The notes: a model not told the origin generated them from the sequence alone. Shown: positions 34,164 to 43,308, counted from the stretch's first letter. The stretch is DNA of 47,940 bases from Deltaproteobacteria bacterium (GCA_015233135.1 JADFYH010000024.1:1-47940); one strand, 5' to 3'. Made by a program: numbers and translations.

Positions 34164-34724
34164 CTATCTTTTTACATCCAACTTCCCCAGAATTCTGAAC
34201 GGAGATTCTTTCATGCGTTGTTTTTCCTCACACTGGCAGTCTTTCTCATTCAAATTTCCACCGCAAACCTTACATAAACCTTTGCATGCGGGTTGGCACA
34301 AAAACACCATTGGTAAATCCAAAAAAGTCTGCTCCACCAGCATTTCACCCAAATCGATTTCATTGCTTTTGTAAAAGCTGAAATTGACGTCTTCGGCACT
34401 CAGCTCGACATCTTCCGATGCCTCGATGTCGCGTTGACGCTGCGATTCTTTGAGCGGCGCCATCCAGCGCTGGCTCTGAACTTTCATGGGAATCACAAAG
34501 GGGACAAGACAACGGTCACAAGTCCCATGGTAATCAAGGGTTAATTCCCCCGTAAAAGAGAGGTTGGCACCCGTTTTCTGGATTTTCAAAAAGCCCTGGA
34601 GGGGCTCTCCCTTTTTCCAATGCTCTTGAAAGGCCTCCTCAAATTTTTTCTTCGCCCAAGGGTCTTTATCAGAAAAATTCTGAAAAAAACCTTCGTCGGA
34701 TATTCGAGAAACTTGAACTTTCAT
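34164..34724 (-). CDS. yceD: YceD/DUF177 family protein
   Basis: The family is needed for 23S rRNA accumulation in bacteria and plastids. The 186-residue protein has the core GTCDRCLVPFVIPM and the C-terminal cysteines CQPACKGLCKVCGGNLNEKD that often bind metal. It normally precedes rpmF in one operon; here the FG-GAP/OmpA fusion gene lies between. Its start is only 26 bp from the divergent ABC1-kinase gene, so both promoters must overlap there. Confidence 0.88.
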   Translation of the reverse strand: MKVQVSRISDEGFFQNFSDKDPWAKKKFEEAFQEHWKKGEPLQGFLKIQKTGANLSFTGELTLDYHGTCDRCLVPFVIPMKVQSQRWMAPLKESQRQRDIEASEDVELSAEDVNFSFYKSNEIDLGEMLVEQTFLDLPMVFLCQPACKGLCKVCGGNLNEKDCQCEEKQRMKESPFRILGKLDVKR

Positions 34725-34750
34725 AAATAAGCTGCCTATCTTCTCTTTTC

Positions 34751-36442
34751 ATGAAAACCAAGTCAAAACTTCGCTTTGTTAAGGCCTATGTCTGTGCCTT
34801 GCACCTCTTTGTTTCCTATTTTTTCCTTGGACTGCTCTATTGGACTATCCCTAGAAAACTTCATCAAAGGATCCTGCTCTGGGCCCATGCTAGAAACGCC
34901 CAACGCTTGTTAAAAACCATCCTTAAACTTCAGGGGCTCTTCATTAAGGTAGGTCAAACGATTAGTATTTTGACCCATTTTTTGCCCGAGGCCTACACAA
35001 AAAACCTGGAGCAATTGCAAGATGCAGTCCCCCCCTGCCCTTACGAAGAAATCGAACAACGTTTTTTAGAAGAATTCCAAAAAAAACCCGATGAGATTTT
35101 CAAGGAATTCAGCAAAACCCCACTGGCCAGCGCTTCTCTGGGACAAGTGCATGTGGCCTATTTGAAGGGGGGAGAGAAAGTAGCGGTCAAGGTCCAATAT
35201 CCGGATATCGAAACAATCGTGAATCAGGATCTGAAAATCTTAAGGCGGATTTTTTGGTTTTTAGATCTTTTCTTTCCTCATTACCAACTCAAACAAACCT
35301 TTGAGGAAATTTCTTCCATCGTGCTTCAGGAATTGAACTTTATCAATGAAGGCAAAAATCTGGAATGGGTGCAAAATAATTTGAAGGACGAAAAAGATTT
35401 TCTCTTTTCGAAAGTGTATTGGCAGTACAGCACCGATCGTATTCTCACTTTGCAATTCATGGAAGGCATTAAAATTTCCCAAGTAGACCAGCTAAAGCAA
35501 TTGGGAGTGAGCCCTAGCGAGATTGCAAAAAAACTCATCCATGCCTACTGTAAACAAATTTTTATAGATGGAGTTTATCATGCCGATCCACATCCTGGAA
35601 ATTTTTTGGTGAGTGTGGAAAACACCTCATCCCAACCCTCTCCTCCAAGGGGAGGGGGTAAGGGAGAGGGTGAAAATTTCAAAATCGTTTTCATGGATTT
35701 CGGCGCTACCGCCAGAATTTCGGATGCCATGCGTGCAGGAGCCGCAGTGCTCATTGAGGGAATCATTCGTCGTGACAATGAACTCATCCGAAAGGCGCTC
35801 AAAGATATGGGATTTATCGCCCATGAGGAAAATGAAGAAAGCTTCGATAAAATTGTCGATTTTTTTTATGATCGGCTAAAAGACATCAAGCTTGAACAAA
35901 TTAAAGATTTTAATTTGAATAATGTCGCTTCTCTACAAGATATAGTGGAATTCAAAAAATTGGATGTGAGTTTTTCAGAACTGCTCCACGCCTTTAATGT
36001 CCCCAAAGATTGGGCCTTGCTGGAACGGGCCATGATTCTACTGCTTGGCCTTTCTACTCATTTGGATCCAGATTTAAATCCGCTTTCCATTATTATTCCC
36101 TATGCAGAAAAATTTGTTTTGGGAAAAAATAAAACCTTAGGTGAATTTGTCATCGATACACTCAAGCAAAATGTACTGACTTACCTGCAGCTTCCCCAGG
36201 ATCTGGCTAAAATCCTCAAAAAAATGAACCGCGGTGAAATGAATTTTACCTCAAAAAAACAAAACTCGGATCTAAGAGCCATTCAAAATCATTTAAAAAA
36301 ATTGAACCTCTGTCTTTGTTTTTTTGGACTCCTTTTCGCGGGCACAATTTTAAAAGAAGAATACACCCAATACAGCCCTTACGCGTTCGGCCTTGCTGGC
36401 TTTGTTGCACTACTCTGGCTTAAGAATATTTTACTGGGTTGA
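34751..36442 (+). CDS. ABC1/UbiB-family atypical kinase
   Basis: The 563-residue protein has the family-specific KVGQTISIL (KxGQ), the alanine-rich loop ASASLGQVHVA, VAVKVQYP (ATP lysine), DGVYHADPHPGNFLV and the metal site DFGA. Two C-terminal membrane helices (about 515-560) anchor it. UbiB-type proteins support quinone biosynthesis or lipid handling. Between GNFLVSVEN and KIVFMDFGA about 16 residues (SSQPSPPRGGGKGEGE) are encoded by a palindromic repeat (35624-35673) at the catalytic loop, a place where the family tolerates variable length. The frame is intact. Confidence 0.9.
   Translation: MKTKSKLRFVKAYVCALHLFVSYFFLGLLYWTIPRKLHQRILLWAHARNAQRLLKTILKLQGLFIKVGQTISILTHFLPEAYTKNLEQLQDAVPPCPYEEIEQRFLEEFQKKPDEIFKEFSKTPLASASLGQVHVAYLKGGEKVAVKVQYPDIETIVNQDLKILRRIFWFLDLFFPHYQLKQTFEEISSIVLQELNFINEGKNLEWVQNNLKDEKDFLFSKVYWQYSTDRILTLQFMEGIKISQVDQLKQLGVSPSEIAKKLIHAYCKQIFIDGVYHADPHPGNFLVSVENTSSQPSPPRGGGKGEGENFKIVFMDFGATARISDAMRAGAAVLIEGIIRRDNELIRKALKDMGFIAHEENEESFDKIVDFFYDRLKDIKLEQIKDFNLNNVASLQDIVEFKKLDVSFSELLHAFNVPKDWALLERAMILLLGLSTHLDPDLNPLSIIIPYAEKFVLGKNKTLGEFVIDTLKQNVLTYLQLPQDLAKILKKMNRGEMNFTSKKQNSDLRAIQNHLKKLNLCLCFFGLLFAGTILKEEYTQYSPYAFGLAGFVALLWLKNILLG
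35624..35673. repeat. Palindromic repeat inserted in frame in the ABC1-kinase gene
   Basis: ACCCTCTCC pairs with the following GGAGGGGG and with GGGAGAGGGT around AAGG. The sequence belongs to the same GC-rich repeat type as 11669-11766 and 15643-15674. It adds a Pro/Gly-rich segment and keeps the reading frame. Confidence 0.7.
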
Positions 36443-36448
36443 TCACTC

Positions 36449-37351
36449 ATGCTTGCTGAGCAAAAAACATCCAACAAACTACTCCTTTTCGTTTTTTGTT
36501 CTCTGCTACTTCATCTGATTCTTATTTTAATTTTCCTTTTTTTGCCAAAATCCAAAACCAACTTATTTGAAGAAAAGAAAGATAAAAAAGTAGTGTGGAT
36601 TGATCCTGCGATGCTGGGCCAAATTGTGGATATTGACAAGCCAGCCCTCTCAAAGAAACCCGAGAAGGCGAACAAACTGGCGGAATATGATTCTTCGGTA
36701 AAAAAAGAACAAGTGGCTCCGACTGTAAGATCCACTCCCAAAAAGGCAGTAAGCCCCAGCAAAAGAATACTTACAGAAAAAGAAAAAAATACCGCCAAAC
36801 CTAATCCTGAAGAAGCTCCCAAAGAAACCCCAAAACAACCTAAAGACCTCAGCTTGAAACCACAAGACCTTGCCAAAAATTTTACAAAACCCGAGGCCCC
36901 CAAGCTCAACTCTGCTCCCAGTCTTGATTTCAAAAGCCTGGATTCAGGCCTGGCCTACGGCAGAACTGGAACTTCCAGTTCTCAGGAATTTTTACCCGAT
37001 TATACCCTCGGTGGAAAAACTTATTTGAATGCGATGAAACTGCAGGAGATTTCTTATTTTGTTAAAATGAAACGAATCTTAAAGCTGCGCTGGAACCCTA
37101 TTCCCTCGGTGAGAAATTATTTGATGAATGAAAAGGTTAAAGTGAATCGAATTGAATGTGTCGTAGGCATAAGTCTAGATCCCGATGGAAAAACCTCCCA
37201 TTTATTTATCATTAAAGGATCGGGAGTGGGAAGCTACGACCGGGAGGTGCTCCAAACTTTCAAAGATTCTTCCCCTTTTTCAAAACCTCCTGAAAAATAT
37301 TTAAAGAATGGTGAACTGAATATGAGTTGGACTTTTACGGTTTATTTGTGA
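36449..37351 (+). CDS. TonB-like energy-transducing protein
   Basis: The 300-residue protein has one N-terminal membrane helix (about 10-33, LLLFVFCSLLLHLILILIFL), a long Lys/Pro-rich periplasmic stretch (60-170) and a TonB-type C-terminal domain: YFVKMKRILKLRWNPIPSVR, VVGISLDPDGKTSHLFIIKG and GSYDREVLQTFKDSSPFSKP. It starts 7 bp after the ABC1-kinase stop. It could energise an outer-membrane receptor or act like TolA; no ExbB/ExbD genes are in the window. Confidence 0.82.
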   Translation: MLAEQKTSNKLLLFVFCSLLLHLILILIFLFLPKSKTNLFEEKKDKKVVWIDPAMLGQIVDIDKPALSKKPEKANKLAEYDSSVKKEQVAPTVRSTPKKAVSPSKRILTEKEKNTAKPNPEEAPKETPKQPKDLSLKPQDLAKNFTKPEAPKLNSAPSLDFKSLDSGLAYGRTGTSSSQEFLPDYTLGGKTYLNAMKLQEISYFVKMKRILKLRWNPIPSVRNYLMNEKVKVNRIECVVGISLDPDGKTSHLFIIKGSGVGSYDREVLQTFKDSSPFSKPPEKYLKNGELNMSWTFTVYL

Positions 37352-37385
37352 GCCCAAAAAAACAGTTGTATCGGGAAGTGCACAA

Positions 37386-39701
37386 TTAAGCGCCTTCTGC
37401 CATCAATTGATAGCCACAGTCTTTGCCGGGGCACACTTTTTTCTCGCCCTCTTTTTTGGAATATTTCACCAAAAGATATTTAGAACCACATTGAGGACAG
37501 GCCTCATTTACCGGTTTGTCCCACAAGGCGAAGGTGCATTTGGGATAAGCGGTACAGCCGTAGAAAGACTTTCCCCGTTTTGATTTTCTTTCGGCAAGAG
37601 GGGCCGAGCATTGAAGGCAGTTCACTCCAATGGAAATGGCTTTGGTACTTTTACATTCGGGATATTTAGAGCAGGCCAGAAAACTACCAAAGCGTCCCCG
37701 TTTCACCAACATGGGAGAAGCGCATTTATCGCACACTTCAGTAGTGGTGGGGGTTTCCTGGATGGCATAAGCTCCATCCTCCGCTTTGGCGATTTCCTTG
37801 GTACTTTTACATTCAGGATATCCAATGCAGGCCAGAAATTCCCCGTGACGTCCGAATTTCACCACCATGGGTCGTCCACATTTTTCACACACAAAATCTG
37901 TTTTAATTTCTTGCCGCTTGATATCTTTCATTTGCACCTTTGCCTTTTGCAAAGTGGCATCAAAAGTGGTGTAGAATTTTTTTATGGTGTCTCGCCAAGC
38001 AAGCTTGCCTTCTTCGACGTCATCCAATTCGTCCTCCATTTTTGCGGTGAACTGAACATTTAAAATATCGGGAAAATGATTGACCAAAAGGTTATTGACG
38101 ATATTGCCCAAGGTCGTAGGCCTGAATTTATTCTGTTCTTTGCTGATGTATTTTTTATCCACGATCGTCGAAAGAATACTCGCATAGGTAGAAGGCCGTC
38201 CAATTCCCTTTTCTTCCAATTCTTTCACGAGTGAAGCATCGGTAAAGCGGGGGGGAGGCTGGGTGAAATGCTGTTCGGGAAGCAGATCCAACAATTTTAA
38301 ATTTTCCGGGGCTGCCAGATTGGGGAGTCTCTTCTCTTCATCTTCATCCGCAGTATCGTCTTTGCCTTCCAGATACACGGCAATAAAGCCCGGGAATTTC
38401 ATCACCGAACCCGTCGCCCTGAAATCATAAGGCCCTGCGCTGATATTAAAAGTGGTTTGATCAAACACAGCGGGAGACATCTGACAGGCGATAAAACGCT
38501 TCCAGATGAGTTCGTACAATTTCATTTCATCAGCGCTCAAAGATTTTGCGACCAGGGCAGGGTCATATTGCAGAGACGTGGGGCGAATGGCTTCATGGGC
38601 ATCCTGCGCCGCCTTCTTGCTTTTGTAGACAATCGCAGCTTCAGGCAAATAATCTTTGGAATAATTTTTAAGGATGAATTCGCGGACTTCAACAAGGGAG
38701 TCGGGGGATAGGCGAGTCGAATCGGTACGCATGTAGGTAATTAAACCGGCCGTTTCGCCTTCACTCACTTCCACACCTTCGTAAAGTTTTTGGGCCAGCA
38801 TCATGGTCTTCTTAGCCGAATACCCCAACTTTCGCGCGGCCTCTTGCTGGAGGGTGCTGGTGGTAAAAGGCGGGGAAGGCTGGCGTCGTCGCTCCTTTTT
38901 AAGAACTTCTTTGAGAATAAAAGGAGTTTTGGAAACTTCCTCTTTAATCTGCTCGGTTACTTCTTTATTTCCCAACTCGATTTTTTTTCCTTCTTTGCCC
39001 ATTAACTTCGCCACAAAAGAGGGCGCCTTGCTTCCTTCGAGCTGAGCTTCCAAACTCCAGTATTCGGTACTTACAAACTTTTCAATCTCGGCTTCGCGCT
39101 CGCAGATAATCCGAACCGCCACCGATTGCACACGCCCCGCCGATAAGCCCCGTTGCACTTTTTCCCAGAGCAGAGGGCTGATTTGATAACCCACCAGGCG
39201 ATCGAGCACACGCCGTGCTTGCTGGGCATCGAACAGACTTTGATTTAAGGCTAAAGGGTGCGCAATGGCCTCTAAAATAGATTTCTTGGTAATTTCATGA
39301 AAAAGCACCCGTTGAATTTTATCGGAGGCCGCAGTTACTGGAGCCTCAAGCTTTTTGGCAATTTTGGAATCTTTTTTGGTTTTTTTGATAGCCTTGCTTT
39401 TTGAACTTATTTCTTCGGCGATATGCCAGGCAATGGCCTCTCCCTCACGATCCGGATCGGTTGCCAGAAACACGTAATCGGATTTCTCGGCGGCAGATTT
39501 GATTTCATCAATAACTTTTTTCTTTCCTTTAATCACTTCATAGGTCGGCTCAAAATCATTTTTGATATCGACACCCAGCTTTGACACCGGCAGATCTTTC
39601 ACATGGCCCACCGACGCCTTCACCGAATAGTTTTTTCCCAAATATTTACCGATGGTCTTCGCTTTGGAAGGAGATTCAACAATCACGAGAGTTTTGGACA
39701 T
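37386..39701 (-). CDS. topA: DNA topoisomerase I
   Basis: TopA relaxes negative supercoils. The 771-residue type IA enzyme has the TOPRIM domain (LVIVESPSKAKTIGKYLG; LATDPDREGEAIAWHI) and the catalytic tyrosine in GLITYMRTDSTRLS. It ends with four Cys4 zinc ribbons: CEKCGRPMVV, CDKCASPMLV, CLQCSAPLAE and CPQCGSKYLL. A lysine-rich insert at about 105-130 is lineage-specific. dprA lies 11 bp upstream; the convergent TonB-like gene ends 34 bp away. Confidence 0.97.
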   Translation of the reverse strand: MSKTLVIVESPSKAKTIGKYLGKNYSVKASVGHVKDLPVSKLGVDIKNDFEPTYEVIKGKKKVIDEIKSAAEKSDYVFLATDPDREGEAIAWHIAEEISSKSKAIKKTKKDSKIAKKLEAPVTAASDKIQRVLFHEITKKSILEAIAHPLALNQSLFDAQQARRVLDRLVGYQISPLLWEKVQRGLSAGRVQSVAVRIICEREAEIEKFVSTEYWSLEAQLEGSKAPSFVAKLMGKEGKKIELGNKEVTEQIKEEVSKTPFILKEVLKKERRRQPSPPFTTSTLQQEAARKLGYSAKKTMMLAQKLYEGVEVSEGETAGLITYMRTDSTRLSPDSLVEVREFILKNYSKDYLPEAAIVYKSKKAAQDAHEAIRPTSLQYDPALVAKSLSADEMKLYELIWKRFIACQMSPAVFDQTTFNISAGPYDFRATGSVMKFPGFIAVYLEGKDDTADEDEEKRLPNLAAPENLKLLDLLPEQHFTQPPPRFTDASLVKELEEKGIGRPSTYASILSTIVDKKYISKEQNKFRPTTLGNIVNNLLVNHFPDILNVQFTAKMEDELDDVEEGKLAWRDTIKKFYTTFDATLQKAKVQMKDIKRQEIKTDFVCEKCGRPMVVKFGRHGEFLACIGYPECKSTKEIAKAEDGAYAIQETPTTTEVCDKCASPMLVKRGRFGSFLACSKYPECKSTKAISIGVNCLQCSAPLAERKSKRGKSFYGCTAYPKCTFALWDKPVNEACPQCGSKYLLVKYSKKEGEKKVCPGKDCGYQLMAEGA

Positions 39702-39712
39702 TTTTTTACCTT

Positions 39713-40903
39713 TTAATTTTCTGCTTTTACAAAAAACTTTCCGGGGAGTTCATTGACATAACCCCTCAGCATTAAATCGGTGAGTATCCCAATCGCCTCC
39801 GAAGAACCCAGTCCCGATTTTTCGACGAGTTGATCGACATGCAAGGCATCCTCCGACAAACAAGTATATAAGCGAGCTTCAGAACCCTTCAAGTCTTCAG
39901 CGATTCTGTTTTTCAATCCTTCAGGGCCTGCCTCTTTATTCTGGCTTTTTTCAGAAGGCAAAGTTTTTTTAGCCTGCCCAAACTGATAAAGAGACTGAAA
40001 CTGCAAAAATTCTTCGAGCACTTCCGAAATACTCGTCACCAACTTTGCGCCTTCCTGGATTAAACGATGAACTCCGGCATTATTCTTTGAGAATATTGAA
40101 CCAGGGACGGCAAACACCTCCCTGCCCTGCTCCAGCGCAAACTTTGCTGTAATCAGCGCCCCACTTTTTTCGGGCACTTCCACGAGGAGGACTCCTTTGG
40201 ATAAGCCACTGATCAAACGATTACGCTCGGGGAAATTCCAGGCTTGAGGAAGGGTCTCTGTGGCATACTGAGTGACAAAGGCACCTCGCTCAATCATCGG
40301 CTGAAACAATTTCAGATTTTCCCTGGGATAAACCAGATCCAGGCCCGTTCCCAAAACCCCAACGGTCGGCAAATTGTGACGGAGCGCCGCTTCGTGGGCA
40401 CAAGTATCAATCCCTCTTGCAAAGCCGCTTACAATCAGGAAGTTCTGACCTTGAAGTTCTGAAATAAAACTTTCAACTACTTTTCTCCCATAATCGCTAC
40501 ACTCCCGAGTGCCCACAAAAGCGAGAGGGAAATGAGTGCTGAAAGTGTCCAGCTTGCCTTGAGTAAAAAGAAGAGGCGCTGCATCAGGAATTTCTTTGAG
40601 TAGATCTGGATAGGCGGGATCCAAAAAACTGAGGATTTTGCCCCCTCTTTCCTTCATCCACAAAATTTCTTTTTCCGCCCGTCTTAAAATTTCTTCGGAG
40701 GCATAATCGCTCAATATTTTTTGTCGTTTACTTTCCTCTTTTAAGGGAACTTGCTCCAGTTGAGCATAAATCCAGGCTTCATCCTGAAGTAAATTCAAAG
40801 AAGCAGAAGGCAGATTCTTGTAAAGAACATGAAAGGCCTTTTTCCCTAATCCAACGGTAAAAAAGATTTTTAGTAAATTCAAAAGAGAAAGGTCATCAAG
40901 CAT
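39713..40903 (-). CDS. dprA: DNA-processing protein DprA
   Basis: DprA loads RecA on incoming single-stranded DNA during transformation. The 396-residue protein starts best at MLDDLSLLNLL (40903), with AGGAAG upstream and an 8-bp overlap with the HU gene. The Rossmann-like core shows LAFVGTRECSDYGRK, IVSGFARGIDTCAHEAAL, TVGVLGTGLDLVYPREN and SGALITAKFALEQGREVFAV. The C-terminal winged helix (ALHVDQLVEKSGLGSSEAIG) is present. dprA-topA is a frequent pair. Confidence 0.95.
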   Translation of the reverse strand: MLDDLSLLNLLKIFFTVGLGKKAFHVLYKNLPSASLNLLQDEAWIYAQLEQVPLKEESKRQKILSDYASEEILRRAEKEILWMKERGGKILSFLDPAYPDLLKEIPDAAPLLFTQGKLDTFSTHFPLAFVGTRECSDYGRKVVESFISELQGQNFLIVSGFARGIDTCAHEAALRHNLPTVGVLGTGLDLVYPRENLKLFQPMIERGAFVTQYATETLPQAWNFPERNRLISGLSKGVLLVEVPEKSGALITAKFALEQGREVFAVPGSIFSKNNAGVHRLIQEGAKLVTSISEVLEEFLQFQSLYQFGQAKKTLPSEKSQNKEAGPEGLKNRIAEDLKGSEARLYTCLSEDALHVDQLVEKSGLGSSEAIGILTDLMLRGYVNELPGKFFVKAEN

Positions 40904-41192
40904 GGTGTAAAGCACTTCCTGCATCAACTCGTTCTTTCAGTTCTTTGCCCACCTTAAAATAAGGAAGTTTTTTTGGTTTTACTTCTATCGATTGGTTGGT
41001 GCGTGGGTTTCTACCCTTATAGGAGCCATAACTGCGAACCACAAAACTGCCAAAGCCCCTAATTTCGATACGATCCCCTCTCATCAGGGCCCCACACATT
41101 AAATCAAAAACCAAGTTCACAGTATCCTCCGCCTGCTTCTTGGGTAAATTGGCCTTCGACATGATTTGTTCTATAAGATCGGATTTATTCAT
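40896..41192 (-). CDS. HU/IHF-family DNA-binding protein
   Basis: A 98-residue protein starting MNKSDLIEQIMSKANLPKKQ; in-frame codons upstream lie inside the tRNA gene and are not used. It shows the HU/IHF core RIEIRGFGSFVVRSYGSYKG and the DNA-binding arm RNPRTNQSIEVKPKKLPYFK. The length and arm suggest the IHF-beta side of the family, but HU cannot be excluded. The ATG lies only 14 bp after the 3' end of tRNA-Arg, so its mRNA should arise from tRNA processing or read-through. Confidence 0.93.
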   Translation of the reverse strand: MNKSDLIEQIMSKANLPKKQAEDTVNLVFDLMCGALMRGDRIEIRGFGSFVVRSYGSYKGRNPRTNQSIEVKPKKLPYFKVGKELKERVDAGSALHHA

Positions 41193-41206
41193 AGTAATTC
41201 CCCCAA

Positions 41207-41279
41207 TGCCCCCGGCATGAATCGAACATGCGACCAACGGTTTAGGAAACCGCTGCTCTATCCCCTGAGCTACGGAGGC
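41207..41279 (-). tRNA. tRNA-Arg (anticodon CCU)
   Basis: The 73-nt minus-strand sequence folds as a cloverleaf. The acceptor GCCTCCG pairs with CGGGGGC; the D-stem is GCTC/GAGC; the anticodon arm GCGGT-TTCCTAA-ACCGT has anticodon CCT; the T-arm is GCATG-TTCGATT-CATGC. The discriminator is A, and CCA is not encoded. It lies 14 bp upstream of the HU/IHF gene on the same strand. It also marks the border between core genes and the AT-rich accessory region to the right. Confidence 0.95.
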
Positions 41280-41373
41280 GGAATTTTTATTTTCATAACT
41301 TTATATATACATTTTAAATGGTTAAGCTACTTATTTTTTTTAAACAACCCATATAACAAAAAAGTGTATTTTT

Positions 41374-42053
41374 TTGTCCCCAGACCCATCCATCGCACGG
41401 AATGAGCCGCGAAGCTTTGATGACTCCTTATCTAATCCCTATGCTTCTGCAACTATTTTTGTAGCTTCTATCTATTAGATGAAAAAGAACTTCTCTCGAT
41501 TATCGCCCACGAATCCAACTGTCATTACTACACCATTGCCTGGAATCTTCCGGGGAAACCCCAAACGGCAAAATCAAAATTCTTCGATTCTCTCAATGAA
41601 GCCAAAAGCCTGGCCGAAGCATTAATCGCCACTAAACAATATCGAGTCGATGTAGGTATAGGTCAGATTAACAACGAAGCACATCTTCAGCCCAAAGGGT
41701 GGAGTCTGGAAGAGGTATTAAATCCACAAACGGCTTTGAACCGGGTGGCTCAAGTGCTTAAAGAAAGGGGCTGGGCGAATTATCATTCGAGTAATTCGGA
41801 TTTAGCGAGGAGATGGCAAGAGTTAGCTTTAAAGGCGCTCTCTCAAATTAATTCTAATTCTGAAATTTCTTTTTTAAAGAAAAAAACAAATATTAAAAAT
41901 ATTTCAATTGCTAACTTAAATAAAAAACGCTCTCAATCTAAGCTGATTGTTTATAACAGCTTAGACCAGAGCGTTTCTCAAGATTTTAACAAAAAATTAT
42001 TTATTTTGAATCCAGCAAAAGTAAATTCATTTGGCATTTATACTCAATTCTAA
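41374..42053 (+). pseudogene. Lytic transglycosylase-like gene with a 1-nt frameshift
   Basis: One frame reads SFDDSLSNPYASATIFVASIY and then meets TAG at 41476-41478. The next frame continues at 41475 with LDEKELLSIIAHESN, an SLT-type start with its catalytic Glu in HESN. It goes on to YRVDVGIGQINNEAHL, the second SLT signature (VDVGxxQIN), up to 42053. Restoring one T in the run at 41475-41476 joins the two parts. The C-terminal 60 residues are Lys/Asn-rich. Such enzymes (VirB1-like) open peptidoglycan for secretion systems. It is a frameshifted gene or a sequencing error; the only in-frame start I see is a TTG at 41374. Confidence 0.65.
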
Positions 42054-42078
42054 TTAAGAATTTTTCATTGGACACAAT

Positions 42079-42234
42079 CTATTGATAGGTCGCTGCAAAA
42101 GCGGCTCGTTCTATTCGGTAAACCTCATTCATTACATTGCCTGCCGCATCAAGTGGCATACAAAGATAATCACCTATTGTCACAATCATAGATTCTCCCC
42201 AGCTAGCAGTAAAACGGGCTACTCCATTTTTGCA
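42079..42234 (-). pseudogene. Small remnant or short gene downstream of the effector-like gene
   Basis: A minus-strand frame reads CKNGVARFTASWGESMIV, then GDYLCMPLDAAGNVMNEVYR and ERAAFAATYQ before TAG at 42079. An internal ATG (MIVTIGDYL) has GGGGAG seven bases upstream, so a 36-residue product is possible. The composition looks coding, but no full-length start exists. Its position 22 bp after an effector-like gene is where an immunity gene would sit. I do not recognise the family. Confidence 0.4.
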
Positions 42235-42256
42235 TCACGTTTATTTCTGTACCAAA

Positions 42257-43267
42257 TTAATCCACTGGAATTTTAGTTTTTGGATTTATCTCAAGCCTAA
42301 ATACAACAGGTATTTTCAAGTCACCCGTAGTTCTCTGTATGGTTACCTGCATAGGAGTTCCTTTAGAATCACTAAAAGGAATTTCACTAACATTATCGTC
42401 TCCTAAAAGCGCTACGATTCCCTCTGTAGCTTCAGCATCACCTATTAGCCCCGACAATCCGTTGCGGAGCACTGATTTAAGAAAAGTTACCATCGACTGT
42501 TTAATTCTACCAGTGATTTGCTCAAGTCTGATTCTTTGAGGTTCTGGTAGGGTATGTCTTCTATCTGTAAAATACCTATCCCATTCTTCTGGAGTTTGAG
42601 GCCCGTTTGCCATCATTATCCCAGCGCCTAAAGGCCCACCGGCATTAGCCACTGCTGCCCGAGTAGGAACTCGAATGGAAACTGTGTCCACAGCAAGAGC
42701 TTCCGCAAAGCGTCCACCTTGGGCTAAATCTTGCATCCATTGAGGAACTGGAATTTGAACTGCTTCTGCATTACGGACAGCATTGGCAACTTCTCCACCC
42801 CCTTTAATCATGGAGCGTCCGCCCATTACTAATAAGGCAGCTGTTAAGAGAGTTGTGGTCACTTCATCCGCTGCAGCTTGTGCCCCTTTATGAGACAAGG
42901 ATCCGTTAGCCCAGCTCCAAAGATTGCGGCCTACTAAACCTACTCCATCGAGCATTCCTTTAACTGGAGTCGAAACAAAAGTTCCGATTCCATAGAGAGG
43001 TCCAAGTACTCCATGAGAGACAGTGGCACTAACCGTATCCAGAGCCCACTGATTGATTCCTAGTGGAATAGCTCCTAAAACACGAGCCGCACCTAAGCTT
43101 ACGCCAACTAATGCTCGAGTAGCAGAAGAAGAGTGATTTTCATTTAAACGGGTATCAACAAGGCCAGCTGCTTGATCAATTGCTTCATTGTAAGCTTGAG
43201 TCACCGAATGATGATCGGCCCAGAAATCTTGAGTTTGACGAATAACATTTGTAATGGAAGAAAACAT
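42257..43267 (-). CDS. Effector-like protein of unknown activity
   Basis: A 336-residue protein starting MFSSITNVIRQTQDFWADHH. Residues 50-155 are rich in Gly/Ala/Ser with amphipathic helices (VGVSLGAARVLGAIPLGINQ; GVLGPLYGIGTFVSTPVKGM), as in pre-toxin regions of polymorphic effectors. The C-terminal ~120 residues (from EEWDRYFTDRRHTLPEPQRI) are a distinct domain I do not recognise. No signal peptide or clear membrane helix. AAGGAGAG precedes the ATG, and the sigma-28-like element lies 42 bp upstream. A short reading-frame remnant follows where an immunity gene would be expected. Confidence 0.6.
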   Translation of the reverse strand: MFSSITNVIRQTQDFWADHHSVTQAYNEAIDQAAGLVDTRLNENHSSSATRALVGVSLGAARVLGAIPLGINQWALDTVSATVSHGVLGPLYGIGTFVSTPVKGMLDGVGLVGRNLWSWANGSLSHKGAQAAADEVTTTLLTAALLVMGGRSMIKGGGEVANAVRNAEAVQIPVPQWMQDLAQGGRFAEALAVDTVSIRVPTRAAVANAGGPLGAGIMMANGPQTPEEWDRYFTDRRHTLPEPQRIRLEQITGRIKQSMVTFLKSVLRNGLSGLIGDAEATEGIVALLGDDNVSEIPFSDSKGTPMQVTIQRTTGDLKIPVVFRLEINPKTKIPVD

Positions 43268-43308
43268 AAACTCTCCTTGAATTTTTAATTATCAAAACAC
43301 TAGAAGAG

